DNA from: Pseudomonas sp. ADAK18 | Lineage (GTDB): Bacteria > Pseudomonadota > Gammaproteobacteria > Pseudomonadales > Pseudomonadaceae | Direction of reading: 5' to 3' | DNA length: 64,000 nucleotides | Assembly: GCF_012935695.1 (NCBI RefSeq) | Contig: NZ_CP052859.1 | Location: forward strand, 909,001 to 973,000 | Shown: piece after piece, positions 8,660 through 15,865 of the stretch | How the letters are laid out: the number at the start of each line of letters is the position of its first letter | Position numbering within the stretch: position 1 is the first letter of the stretch | Notes under the pieces: model-generated | What the model saw: only the letters and a program-made list of their open reading frames with translations | Told to the model about the DNA's origin: nothing | Databases searched by the model: none | Program-made: the position numbers and the translations under genes

Positions 8660-9628
8660 ATGGCCGTGCAGGACCTGCTGTCCCAGGATGAAATCGATGC
8701 GCTGCTCCATGGTGTCGACGATGGTCTGGTACAGACCGAAATGGCTGCCGAGCCCGGCAGCGTCAAAAGCTACGACCTGACCAGCCAGGATCGCATTGTC
8801 CGCGGACGCATGCCGACCCTGGAAATGATCAACGAGCGTTTTGCGCGCTACACCCGCATCAGCATGTTCAACATGCTGCGTCGTTCGGCGGACGTGGCGG
8901 TGGGCGGCGTTCAGGTGATGAAGTTTGGTGAGTACGTGCACTCGCTGTACGTGCCGACTAGTCTGAACCTCGTAAAGATCAAGCCGCTGCGCGGCACCGC
9001 GCTGTTCATCCTCGACGCCAAGCTGGTGTTCAAGCTGGTGGACAACTTCTTCGGTGGTGACGGTCGTCACGCCAAGATCGAAGGGCGTGAGTTCACCCCG
9101 ACCGAACTGCGTGTGGTGCGCATGGTGCTGGAACAGGCCTTTATCGATTTGAAAGAAGCCTGGCAGGCGATCATGGAAGTCAATTTCGAGTACATCAACT
9201 CGGAAGTGAACCCGGCCATGGCCAACATCGTCGGCCCCAGCGAAGCCATTGTGGTTTCCACGTTCCATATCGAACTCGATGGCGGCGGCGGCGACCTGCA
9301 CATCACCATGCCGTACTCGATGATCGAGCCGGTGCGGGAGATGCTCGATGCGGGCTTCCAGTCCGACCTGGACGATCAGGACGAGCGTTGGGTCAAGGCA
9401 CTGCGCGAAGACTTGCTGGACGTCGACGTGCCGCTGAGCGCCACCGTGGCCCGACGTCAGTTGCGCCTGCGGGACATCTTGCACATGCAGCCGGGGGACG
9501 TGATTCCCGTCGAGCTGCCGGACGAGTTGATCATGCGCGCCAACGGCGTACCGTCGTTCAAGGTCAAGTTGGGCTCCCACAAGGGCAATCTGGCGTTGCA
9601 AGTGATCGAGCCGATCAACCGTCGCTGA
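8660..9628 (+). CDS. fliM: Flagellar motor switch protein FliM
   Basis: 322 residues. The N-terminal CheY-P-binding peptide is intact (LSQDEIDALLHG, residues 6-17), followed by the CheC-like middle domain that contacts FliG and a C-terminal SpoA domain that contacts FliN. FliM is the C-ring subunit that converts CheY-P binding into a change of rotation. The N-terminal peptide resembles repeats in CheA and the tail of CheZ in this same window. Confidence 0.98.
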   Translation: MAVQDLLSQDEIDALLHGVDDGLVQTEMAAEPGSVKSYDLTSQDRIVRGRMPTLEMINERFARYTRISMFNMLRRSADVAVGGVQVMKFGEYVHSLYVPTSLNLVKIKPLRGTALFILDAKLVFKLVDNFFGGDGRHAKIEGREFTPTELRVVRMVLEQAFIDLKEAWQAIMEVNFEYINSEVNPAMANIVGPSEAIVVSTFHIELDGGGGDLHITMPYSMIEPVREMLDAGFQSDLDDQDERWVKALREDLLDVDVPLSATVARRQLRLRDILHMQPGDVIPVELPDELIMRANGVPSFKVKLGSHKGNLALQVIEPINRR

Positions 9629-9670
9629 TCCACCCTAACTCATGAATCAATGCTGCACCGAGGACATGTA

Positions 9671-10138
9671 ATGGCTACCGAACACGAAAACACTTCTGCC
9701 GAAGACCAGGCCCTGGCTGATGAGTGGGCGGCTGCCCTGGAAGAAACCGGTGATGTCGGCCAGGACGATATCGATGCCCTGTTGGCGGCCGATGCTGCTA
9801 CTGCGCCGGCTGGCAATCGCCTGCCCATGGAAGAGTTCGGCAGTGTGCCGAAGAATAACGACCCGGTGACCCTGGACGGTCCGAACCTGGACGTGATCCT
9901 CGATATTCCGGTGTCGATTTCCATGGAAGTGGGCAGCACTGAAATCAACATCCGCAACTTGCTGCAGCTCAACCAGGGCTCGGTGATCGAGCTTGACCGC
10001 TTGGCCGGCGAGCCGCTGGACGTACTGGTCAACGGCACACTGATCGCCCATGGCGAAGTGGTAGTGGTCAATGAGAAGTTCGGTATTCGCCTGACTGACG
10101 TGATCAGCCCGAGCGAACGCATCAAGAAGCTGCGCTGA
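9671..10138 (+). CDS. fliN: Flagellar motor switch protein FliN
   Basis: 155 residues from ATG 9671 (MATEHENTSA); an upstream ATG at 9650 has no better support. The acidic N-terminal extension (1-75) contains GQDDIDALLAAD, similar to the FliM N-terminal peptide. The C-terminal SpoA domain (about 75-150; VSISMEVGSTEINIRNLLQLNQGSVIELD) forms the base of the C-ring and docks FliH. The gene is within the fliL operon. Confidence 0.97.
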   Translation: MATEHENTSAEDQALADEWAAALEETGDVGQDDIDALLAADAATAPAGNRLPMEEFGSVPKNNDPVTLDGPNLDVILDIPVSISMEVGSTEINIRNLLQLNQGSVIELDRLAGEPLDVLVNGTLIAHGEVVVVNEKFGIRLTDVISPSERIKKLR

Positions 10139-10139
10139 T

Positions 10140-10589
10140 ATGAAGCGTCTGCCGTTGGGTAAAGGGCTGGTGGGGCTGCTATGGGCGCTGCCGTTGAGCG
10201 TCCTGGCCGCGGAGCCTGTGGCCCCGGTTGCCGCTGTGGCGCCGGTCAGTGGCATGGCCGGGCAATTGACTCAGTTGGTGCTTGGCCTGCTGCTGGTGGT
10301 CGGACTGATCTTCGTCCTGGCCTGGCTGTTGCGCCGGGTGCAGCGCATTGGCCCGGGCAACGCCCAAGTCATCGAGCTGGTGGGTTCGCGAGCCCTGGGG
10401 CCGCGTGATCGGTTGGTGCTGGTGCAAGTGGGTGAAGAACAGATTCTGCTGGGCATCACGCCCGGCCGTATTACCCCGCTGCATGTACTCAAGACGCCTG
10501 TGGAAGCGGCCCAGACTCAGCCGGCCACGCCGGAGTTCGCCCAGCGCCTGATGGAGCTGTTGGGCAAGGACCAGAAGGATAAGAAGTAA
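10140..10589 (+). CDS. fliO: Flagellar protein FliO
   Basis: 149 residues: a cleavable or hydrophobic N-terminal segment ([17 protein letters not shown]), a second hydrophobic helix (about 45-62, [19 protein letters not shown]), then a cytoplasmic domain with [19 protein letters not shown]. FliO helps assemble the FliP pentamer of the export gate. The start is 1 base after the fliN stop and the TAA stop overlaps the fliP ATG. Confidence 0.95.
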   Translation: MKRLPLGKGLVGLLWALPLSVLAAEPVAPVAAVAPVSGMAGQLTQLVLGLLLVVGLIFVLAWLLRRVQRIGPGNAQVIELVGSRALGPRDRLVLVQVGEEQILLGITPGRITPLHVLKTPVEAAQTQPATPEFAQRLMELLGKDQKDKK

Positions 10590-11332
10590 TGCGCGTTCTA
10601 TTGACGCTCATGCTGTTGCTGGCGGCGCCATTGGCGTTTGCGGCAGACCCGTTGTCGATCCCGGCGATCACGCTGGGCACTAACGCGGCGGGCGCGCAGG
10701 AATATTCGGTCAGCCTGCAGATCCTGCTGATCATGACCGCGCTGAGCTTTATCCCGGCGTTTGTCATGCTGATGACCAGCTTTACCCGGATCATCATCGT
10801 CTTCTCGATCTTGCGCCAGGCCCTGGGCCTGCAGCAGACACCGTCGAACCAGATCCTCACCGGCATGGCGCTGTTCCTGACCCTGTTCATCATGGCGCCA
10901 GTGTTCGACAAGGTGAACCAGCAAGCCCTGCAACCTTACCTGGCTGAGAAAATGACGGCCCAGGATGCAATCGACAAGGCCCAGGGCCCGATCAAGGATT
11001 TCATGCTGTCCCAGACCCGTTCCAGTGACCTGGAGCTGTTCGTGCGCTTGTCCAAGCGCACCGACATCGCCAGCCCGGACCAGGCACCGTTGACCATTCT
11101 GGTGCCGGCGTTTGTGACCTCGGAACTGAAGACTGCGTTTCAGATCGGCTTCATGATTTTCATCCCGTTTCTGATCATCGACCTGGTGGTTGCCAGTGTG
11201 CTGATGGCGATGGGCATGATGATGCTCTCGCCGCTGATCATTTCCTTGCCATTCAAGATCATGCTGTTCGTGTTGGTGGATGGTTGGGCGCTGATTATCG
11301 GCACTTTGGCGGGCAGTTTCGGTGGGGTATAG
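10589..11332 (+). CDS. fliP: Flagellar export gate protein FliP
   Basis: 247 residues with an N-terminal signal peptide ([20 protein letters not shown]). The FliP/YscR signature is present ([21 protein letters not shown] and [16 protein letters not shown]). Several TM segments form the central gate with FliQ and FliR. It overlaps fliO by one base and is followed 3 bases later by fliQ. Confidence 0.98.
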   Translation: MRVLLTLMLLLAAPLAFAADPLSIPAITLGTNAAGAQEYSVSLQILLIMTALSFIPAFVMLMTSFTRIIIVFSILRQALGLQQTPSNQILTGMALFLTLFIMAPVFDKVNQQALQPYLAEKMTAQDAIDKAQGPIKDFMLSQTRSSDLELFVRLSKRTDIASPDQAPLTILVPAFVTSELKTAFQIGFMIFIPFLIIDLVVASVLMAMGMMMLSPLIISLPFKIMLFVLVDGWALIIGTLAGSFGGV

Positions 11333-11335
11333 GGC

Positions 11336-11605
11336 ATGACACCAGAAGTCGCAGTCGACCTGTTCCGCGAAGCCCTGTGGCTGACCACCATGATGGTCGC
11401 CGTGCTGGTGGTGCCCAGCCTGTTGGTGGGACTGCTGGTGGCGATGTTCCAGGCCGCGACGCAGATCAACGAACAGACCTTGAGCTTCCTGCCGCGCCTG
11501 CTGGTGATGCTGATTACCCTGATCGTCGCCGGCCCGTGGCTGGTGCGAACCTTCATGGAATACATCCTGCAGCTGTACGGCAGTATTCCGCAGCTGATCG
11601 GCTGA
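11336..11605 (+). CDS. fliQ: Flagellar export gate protein FliQ
   Basis: 89 residues, two transmembrane helices, the usual FliQ length. The conserved sequence MFQAATQINEQTLSFLP lies between the helices. FliQ surrounds the FliP/FliR core of the export gate. It is tightly packed between fliP and fliR in the operon. Confidence 0.97.
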   Translation: MTPEVAVDLFREALWLTTMMVAVLVVPSLLVGLLVAMFQAATQINEQTLSFLPRLLVMLITLIVAGPWLVRTFMEYILQLYGSIPQLIG

Positions 11606-11606
11606 G

Positions 11607-12392
11607 ATGAACTCCCTGTTGGCGTTGACCGATACCCAGATCAGCACCTGGGTGGCTTCGTTCATCCTGCCGTTGTTCCGGGTGACGGCGGTGCTGATGA
11701 CCATGCCGGTGTTCGGTACCACCCTGGTGCCGCGCCGCATTCGTCTGTACTTCGCGGTGGCGATCACAGTCGTCATTGTTCCGGGGCTGCCGCCGATGCC
11801 GCCGGTGAATGCCATCGACCTCAGCGCATTGCTGCTGATTGCCGAGCAGATCCTGATTGGCGCGCTGCTGGGCTTCTCCCTGACGCTGTTCTTCCAGGCC
11901 TTCGTGATCGCCGGGCAGATCATCTCGATCCAGATGGGCATGGGCTTCGCGTCCATGGTTGACCCCACCAACGGTGTGTCGGTGGCGGTGATCGGGCAGT
12001 TTCTGACGATGCTGGTGACCTTGCTGTTCCTGGCCATGAACGGTCATCTGGTGGTGTTCGAGGTGCTCACCGAGAGCTTCACCACTTTGCCGGTGGGGCA
12101 CGGGTTGGTGGTCAATCAGTTCTGGGAGTTGGTTGGGCGCCTGGGCTGGGTGTTGGGGGCGGCCTTGCTGTTGGTATTGCCGGCCATTACTGCGTTGCTG
12201 GTGGTCAACATTGCGTTTGGTGTGATGACCCGGGCGGCGCCGCAGTTGAATATCTTCTCCATCGGTTTCCCGTTGACCCTGGTGCTGGGCATGGGCATTT
12301 TCTGGGTCGGCATGGCTGACATTCTCAATCAGTATCAACCGCTGGCCAGTGAGGCCCTGCAGTTTTTACGTGACCTGGCCCGAGCGCGCTGA
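11607..12392 (+). CDS. fliR: Flagellar export gate protein FliR
   Basis: 261 residues with about six hydrophobic helices. The conserved FFQAFVIAGQIISIQMGMGFA region and FGVMTRAAPQLNIFSIGFPL near the C-terminus are typical of FliR/SctT. It completes the FliPQR gate. It starts 1 base after the fliQ stop and is followed by flhB after 3 bases. Confidence 0.97.
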   Translation: MNSLLALTDTQISTWVASFILPLFRVTAVLMTMPVFGTTLVPRRIRLYFAVAITVVIVPGLPPMPPVNAIDLSALLLIAEQILIGALLGFSLTLFFQAFVIAGQIISIQMGMGFASMVDPTNGVSVAVIGQFLTMLVTLLFLAMNGHLVVFEVLTESFTTLPVGHGLVVNQFWELVGRLGWVLGAALLLVLPAITALLVVNIAFGVMTRAAPQLNIFSIGFPLTLVLGMGIFWVGMADILNQYQPLASEALQFLRDLARAR

Positions 12393-12395
12393 GCC

Positions 12396-13532
12396 ATGGC
12401 CGAGAGCGAGAGTGGCCAGGACAAAACAGAAGACCCCACGGAGAAACGGCTAAAGGACTCCCGGGAAAAAGGCGAGATTGCCCGCTCCAAAGAGCTCAAT
12501 ACCCTGGCGATCATGCTGGCCGGTGCGGGTGGGTTGTTGGTCTACGGCGGCGGCCTGGCCATGGACCTGATGGAGTTGATGAAGCTCAATTTTTCCCTGC
12601 CCCGTGAAGTGCTGCTGAGTCCGGGCGCCATGGGCTTGTACCTGCTGCACTCAGGCAAAATCGCGATCCTGGCGGTACAGCCGGTACTGATCACCTTATT
12701 GCTGGCGGCATTGATCGGGCCGATCTCCCTCGGTGGCTGGTTGTTTGCGCCTGGCAGCATGGCGCCAAAGTTCAGCCGGATGAACCCGGGTGCCGGGCTC
12801 AAGCGGATGTTTTCATCCAAGGCGCTGGTGGAGCTGCTCAAGGCCCTGGCCAAGTTCGCGCTCATTCTGTTCGTGGCGCTGGCGGTGCTGTCGTCCGACA
12901 TCGATGACTTACTGCGCATTGCCCACGAGCCGCTGGAACTGGCGATCATTCACAGTGTTCAGGTGGTGGGTTGGAGCGCGTTATGGATGGCCTGCGGGCT
13001 GATCCTGATTGCGGCGGTGGACGCGCCGATCCAGCTGTGGGAAAGCCACAAGAAACTGCTGATGACCAAGCAGGAAGTGCGCGACGAACACAAGGACCAG
13101 GAAGGCCGGCCGGAAGTGAAGCAGCGCATCCGTCAGCTGCAGCGGGAAATGTCCCAGCGCAAGATGATGGCCGCCGTTCCTGACGCCGACGTGATCATCA
13201 CCAACCCGACCCACTATGCCGTGGCCCTCAAGTACGACCCGGAGAAGGGTGGGGCGCCGATGTTGCTGGCCAAGGGCAGCGATTTCATGGCACTGAAGAT
13301 TCGCGAAATCGGCGTGGCCAACAACGTGCTGTTGCTGGAATCGCCGGAGCTGGCCCGTTCGATCTTCTACTCCACCGAACTGGATCACGAGATTCCCGCC
13401 GGGCTGTACCTGGCTGTGGCCCAGGTGTTGGCCTACGTCTACCAGATCCGCCAGTACCGCGCGGGCAAGGGCAAGCGCCCGGATCCGCTGAAGGACCTGC
13501 CGATTCCACCGGATTTGCGCCGGGACTCCTGA
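12396..13532 (+). CDS. flhB: Flagellar export switch protein FlhB
   Basis: 378 residues. Four TM helices lie in the first 210 residues, then a cytoplasmic domain with the autocleavage motif NPTH at 270-273 (VIITNPTHYAVALKYD). Cleavage between Asn and Pro is needed for the substrate switch triggered by FliK. It ends the fliL operon. The neighbouring flhA, often directly downstream, is separated here by a 2.3-kb accessory insert. Confidence 0.98.
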   Translation: MAESESGQDKTEDPTEKRLKDSREKGEIARSKELNTLAIMLAGAGGLLVYGGGLAMDLMELMKLNFSLPREVLLSPGAMGLYLLHSGKIAILAVQPVLITLLLAALIGPISLGGWLFAPGSMAPKFSRMNPGAGLKRMFSSKALVELLKALAKFALILFVALAVLSSDIDDLLRIAHEPLELAIIHSVQVVGWSALWMACGLILIAAVDAPIQLWESHKKLLMTKQEVRDEHKDQEGRPEVKQRIRQLQREMSQRKMMAAVPDADVIITNPTHYAVALKYDPEKGGAPMLLAKGSDFMALKIREIGVANNVLLLESPELARSIFYSTELDHEIPAGLYLAVAQVLAYVYQIRQYRAGKGKRPDPLKDLPIPPDLRRDS

Positions 13533-13552
13533 GTCTTGCAACGCCCGATCGG

Positions 13553-13644
13553 GCCTCATCGCGGGCAAGCCCGGCTCCCACATTCGACCGAGTTTGCCTG
13601 CCCCGACTCGATCCAATGTGGGAGTCGGGCTTGCCCGCGATGGC
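13553..13644. repeat. REPIN downstream of flhB
   Basis: Inverted arms TCATCGCGGGCAAGCCCGGC...TCCCACATT and AATGTGGGAGTCGGGCTTGC...GATGGC. It lies immediately after the fliL operon and may act as its transcript end. The rest of 13533-13717 shows nothing recognisable. Confidence 0.88.
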
Positions 13645-13717
13645 GTCAGTCCCGGCAACCTATCCCTTCAGGCCAGTCTTGGAAGGGGGCTACCATTCGT
13701 CGTAATTCCCCGCCTAC

Positions 13718-13763
13718 CTGTCAACTTTGACAGTAGCCACCCGATTGCCTTCACGGTTTGATA
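13718..13763 (+). promoter_or_regulatory. LuxR-box-like palindrome and -10 region ahead of the csp gene
   Basis: CTGTCAACTTTGACAG (13718-13733) is a perfect 7+2+7 inverted repeat fitting the LuxR-type CT-N12-AG pattern. GTTTGATA follows 22 bases later (13756-13763). The same block with the same spacing precedes the FKBP gene (14219-14264). The regulator is unknown. Confidence 0.65.
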
Positions 13764-13821
13764 AGGCGGCGATGCTGCGTGTTTTGCGTAGATATTCGAA
13801 CTGGATGTAGGGAGAAGAGCT

Positions 13822-14025
13822 ATGGCAACGGGTACGGTCAAGTGGTTTAACGAGGACAAGGGCTTTGGGTTTATCAAGCCGGACGATGGAAGTGCTGATG
13901 TGTTTGTTCACTTTTCAGTAATTGAGGGTACAGGCATCTCAGTCCTTCACGAGAATCAAAAGGTGCAGTACAACCTCACGCAGGATCTAAAAGGACTTCA
14001 GGCAACGGATGTTCAGCCTCTATAG
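13822..14025 (+). CDS. Cold-shock domain protein (Csp family)
   Basis: 67 residues, one cold-shock OB-fold. RNP1 (KGFGFIKP) and RNP2 (VFVHFS) are intact, with the starting strand TGTVKWFN. Such proteins bind single-stranded nucleic acid and melt RNA structure. GGGAGAAG precedes the ATG. It lies in the flhB-flhA insert and shares its promoter block with the FKBP gene, which suggests co-regulation rather than cold control. It differs from the common Pseudomonas CspA type (C-terminus [13 protein letters not shown]), so no paralogue name is given. Confidence 0.93.
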   Translation: MATGTVKWFNEDKGFGFIKPDDGSADVFVHFSVIEGTGISVLHENQKVQYNLTQDLKGLQATDVQPL

Positions 14026-14066
14026 CGATGATCGTTCCCGCGCAGGAGCGTGGGGCCGCCCCATCA

Positions 14067-14195
14067 ACCCTTGTGGCGAGCGGGCTTGCCCCGTGTTGGG
14101 CTGCGCAGCAGCCCTGAAACCAGCAACCGCGGTCTTTCTGGCGGATCACTGTGATCTTCATGGGGCCGCTTTGCAGCCCAGCGCGACGCCCGACC
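14067..14195. repeat. Decayed REPIN between csp and FKBP genes
   Basis: The left arm TTGTGGCGAGCGGGCTTGCC and the inner sequences (TGGGGCCGCTTTGCAGCCCA) match the REPIN at 26518-26649, but the right arm has degenerated. This fills most of the 295-base gap between the two genes. Confidence 0.7.
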
Positions 14196-14218
14196 GTTCG
14201 TCTTAAGCCAGGCCTTAC

Positions 14219-14264
14219 CTGTCAACTCTCACAGTAGCCACTGCCGCGACTTCGCAGTTTGATA
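14219..14264 (+). promoter_or_regulatory. LuxR-box-like site and -10 region ahead of the FKBP gene
   Basis: ACCTGTCAACTCTCACAGTA repeats the csp upstream block with two changes in the centre; the CTGT...ACAG ends are conserved. GTTTGATA follows after 22 bases, and GCGTGTTCTGCG further on matches the csp leader GCGTGTTTTGCG. Confidence 0.65.
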
Positions 14265-14320
14265 GGACGGGGTGCGTGTTCTGCGCCGTTCAAGTCTTCT
14301 CAGGGTTAAAGGAGTATCAA

Positions 14321-14659
14321 ATGAGCGTTATCACCACTGAAAGCGGTCTTCAATATGAGGATATAGAGGAGGGTATGGGTGACGTCGCAAAAGCTGGCCA
14401 GACCGTTGAGGTTCTCTACACCGGTTGGCTGGCGGATGGGACGGAATTCGACTCAAGCAAGAGTCGCGGCGAGTCGAGCACCTTCTCGCTGTACGCCGTA
14501 ATATCTGGTTGGAGGGAAGGAATACCAGGGATGAAGGTCGGAGGGAAACGCAAGCTGACAATCCCGCCTGAACTGGGTTATGGCGCGAAAGGAGCCGGAG
14601 GGGGGATCCCGCCGAATTCAACGCTTGTCTTTGATATTGAGTTGCTTGGGGTTGAATAG
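14321..14659 (+). CDS. FKBP-type peptidyl-prolyl cis-trans isomerase
   Basis: 112 residues from ATG 14321 (MSVITTESGLQYED) behind an AAAGGAG site; a start at 14276 lies in the conserved leader and is rejected. Single FKBP domain with the expected pocket residues: VLYTGWLADGTEFDSS, ISGWREGIPGMKVGGKRKL, IPPELGYG. No signal peptide, so probably cytoplasmic. The family catalyses cis-trans isomerisation of X-Pro bonds. It is a stand-alone accessory copy in the flhB-flhA insert with the csp-type promoter. Confidence 0.94.
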   Translation: MSVITTESGLQYEDIEEGMGDVAKAGQTVEVLYTGWLADGTEFDSSKSRGESSTFSLYAVISGWREGIPGMKVGGKRKLTIPPELGYGAKGAGGGIPPNSTLVFDIELLGVE

Positions 14660-14806
14660 CCTGGCATGGCGCAACTCCACTCATTAGTAAGTTCCCACTC
14701 GCGAACGATCTGCCCCTTCAAGCAAAAGTTCAGAGGAAAAGAGGGGAAAAGGGACTAATGCCGATCAGTTAAGCGAACACAAGACCTCAAGACAGAGAAG
14801 ATCAAA

Positions 14807-14918
14807 GGTGGGAGTTGTCGAGCCCCAGCGAGGCTGCGATAGCGGTGGGTCAGGCAGCATCAATGTTGACGGTGCCGACGCCATCGCAGCCTCGCTGGGG
14901 CTCGACAGCTCCCACATT
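14807..14918. repeat. REPIN downstream of the FKBP gene
   Basis: GGTGGGAGTTGTCGAGCCCC...GCTGCGATAG and its complement ending GGGGCTCGACAGCTCCCACATT form about 35-base arms around a 40-base centre. The gap 14660-14806 shows no gene. Confidence 0.88.
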
Positions 14919-14968
14919 GGATCTGCTTCGGTTGTTGGATCTCCATTCCTTAACTGACTGGCATTGGG

Positions 14969-15015
14969 AAAAGGGGATGCATTTATTTAATCGAAAATAA
15001 ATGCGTCCCCTTTTT
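14969..15015. terminator. Long bidirectional terminator-like palindrome
   Basis: GGGGATGCATTTATTT and AAATAAATGCGTCCCC pair across a 6-base loop, flanked by A-run and T-run on opposite sides, so it can end transcripts from both directions. It lies just after the leftward DUF3077-like gene. AAAAGGGGAC-type palindromes are also a known repeat type in Pseudomonas. Confidence 0.75.
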
Positions 15016-15019
15016 CGCC

Positions 15020-15346
15020 TCATGCGTGCATCGAAGTTGATTGCTCAACACCTTCCAGCACTCGATCAGCCTGTAACCGCGCCAGCTCAATCAACTGCGC
15101 GATCCCTAGCGCTCTCTCACGGCGCGATCCCTCCAGCTCAAAGGCCAGGTCGCAGATAAGCGCGTTGGCCGACGCCAGTGTTTCGCTGAGATTGACCAGC
15201 AAGTCTTCGGTGCCGATGCCGTCGGTCACGGTAAACATCTTGATGGGCGGATGGTTGGAGGGCTGCAAGTGAAAGTCGAGTGCCCGGTTTGCGGCTTTGC
15301 GCAAAGTGTCGGCGTTGAGCGGAGGGTTTGGGGTCGGTTTAATCAT
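15020..15346 (-). CDS. DUF3077/DUF6124-like small protein, copy 1
   Basis: 108 residues, leftward, with GAGGAGCTTCAC before the ATG. Layout: a conserved N-terminus (MIKPTPNPP), a helix with AANRALDFHL, a FTVTDGIGTEDLLVNLSETLASANAL core, and ARLQADRVLEG near the end. It is clearly paralogous to the protein at 40184-40516. Function unknown; the family is small and scattered in Pseudomonas genomes. Both copies have the same structured leader, so the mode of expression is conserved. No catalytic motif, TM segment or signal peptide is seen. Confidence 0.85.
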   Translation of the reverse strand: MIKPTPNPPLNADTLRKAANRALDFHLQPSNHPPIKMFTVTDGIGTEDLLVNLSETLASANALICDLAFELEGSRRERALGIAQLIELARLQADRVLEGVEQSTSMHA

Positions 15347-15399
15347 TGTGAAGCTCCTCAGGAAAGTGGAGCTGCCACTGATTCGCCGCGATGCGATGG

Positions 15400-15478
15400 G
15401 GTGGCAGCTGTGCGCAGGTTCGCGGACCGGTCCTAAGGCAACCCGGCATACCCGAAGGTATCCCGCGCACAGCCGCCA
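15400..15478 (-). ncRNA. C4-antisense-RNA-like structured leader, copy 1
   Basis: On the minus strand, GGCGGCTGTGC pairs with GCACAGCTGCC (11 pairs, one G-U) and encloses a C(UUCG)G-capped hairpin (GGGATACC/GGTATGCC) and a CCGG...CCGG helix with GACCGGTC. The 40571-40643 copy keeps every helix with compensatory changes. The layout resembles the phage/prophage C4 RNA family. It sits 54 bases before the DUF3077-like ATG. Confidence 0.6.
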
Positions 15479-15500
15479 TAGCGCCGCACAGTAGACGATA

Positions 15501-15536
15501 AAAAAGCGTCAACTGAAAGCGGGCGATAGCGCTTTT
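15501..15536 (-). terminator. Intrinsic-terminator-like hairpin upstream of C4-like leader, copy 1
   Basis: On the minus strand, AAAAGCG and CGCTTTTTT flank a 20-base loop and end in a T-run. A similar element lies at the same relative place in copy 2 (40661-40682). It would end transcripts arriving from further upstream. Confidence 0.5.
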
Positions 15537-15568
15537 GCTCTTAGAAAATCGCGGACCGCGAAGCCCGA

Positions 15569-15586
15569 CCGCTGCGTTTGCAGCGG
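15569..15586 (-). other. Conserved short hairpin upstream of DUF3077 cassette, copy 1
   Basis: CCGCTGC-gttt-GCAGCGG, a perfect 7-bp stem. Its counterpart in copy 2 is TCGCTG...CAGCGA (40716-40733). Role unknown. Confidence 0.45.
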
Positions 15587-15664
15587 TGTACGGAGACTAG
15601 AGAGCGGGTTTCCTAGGGGCAACCCCAAAACCCTGTCGGAAATTTCCTCGGTAGCAGCGGATGT

Positions 15665-15712
15665 ACACAAATCTAAATGTGGGAGCGAGCAAGCCCACAT
15701 TTGGATTTGTGT
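15665..15712. repeat. REP-like hairpin upstream of flhA
   Basis: ACAAATCTAAATGTGGG and CCCACATTTGGATTTGT pair around AGCGAGCAAG. This compact hairpin has REP-type core bases and lies about 80 bases before the candidate flhA sigma-54 site. Confidence 0.75.
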
Positions 15713-15788
15713 ATCCCCAGGAGGCTCGGTCGCTTGTAAAGGTCATCAACGCTCAAGCCTGCAGTGATCTGGCCGGGAAAGCAAAAGT

Positions 15789-15804
15789 TGGAAGGCTTCT
15801 TGCA
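15789..15804 (+). promoter_or_regulatory. Candidate sigma-54 promoter of flhA
   Basis: TGGAAGGCTTCTTGCA keeps GG-N10-GC and the -12 TTGCA but is weaker at -24 (AAGG rather than CACG). It lies 62 bases before the flhA GTG. RpoN/FleQ control of flhA is known in Pseudomonas. Confidence 0.55.
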
Positions 15805-15865
15805 ATACCGCCTCCAGGACGCCTCCCGGCGTCAAAAGTTTGCTTCAAGGACACGAGGAATACCG

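Noticed and set aside
7976..9601. 541-residue reverse-strand frame opposite fliL/fliM
   Set aside because: It runs through the REPIN, the promoter and two well-identified genes; the product is His/Val/Gln-rich without a recognisable domain.
14807..14918. CRISPR-like repeat
   Set aside because: A single inverted pair rather than direct repeats with spacers; no cas genes. It is a REPIN.
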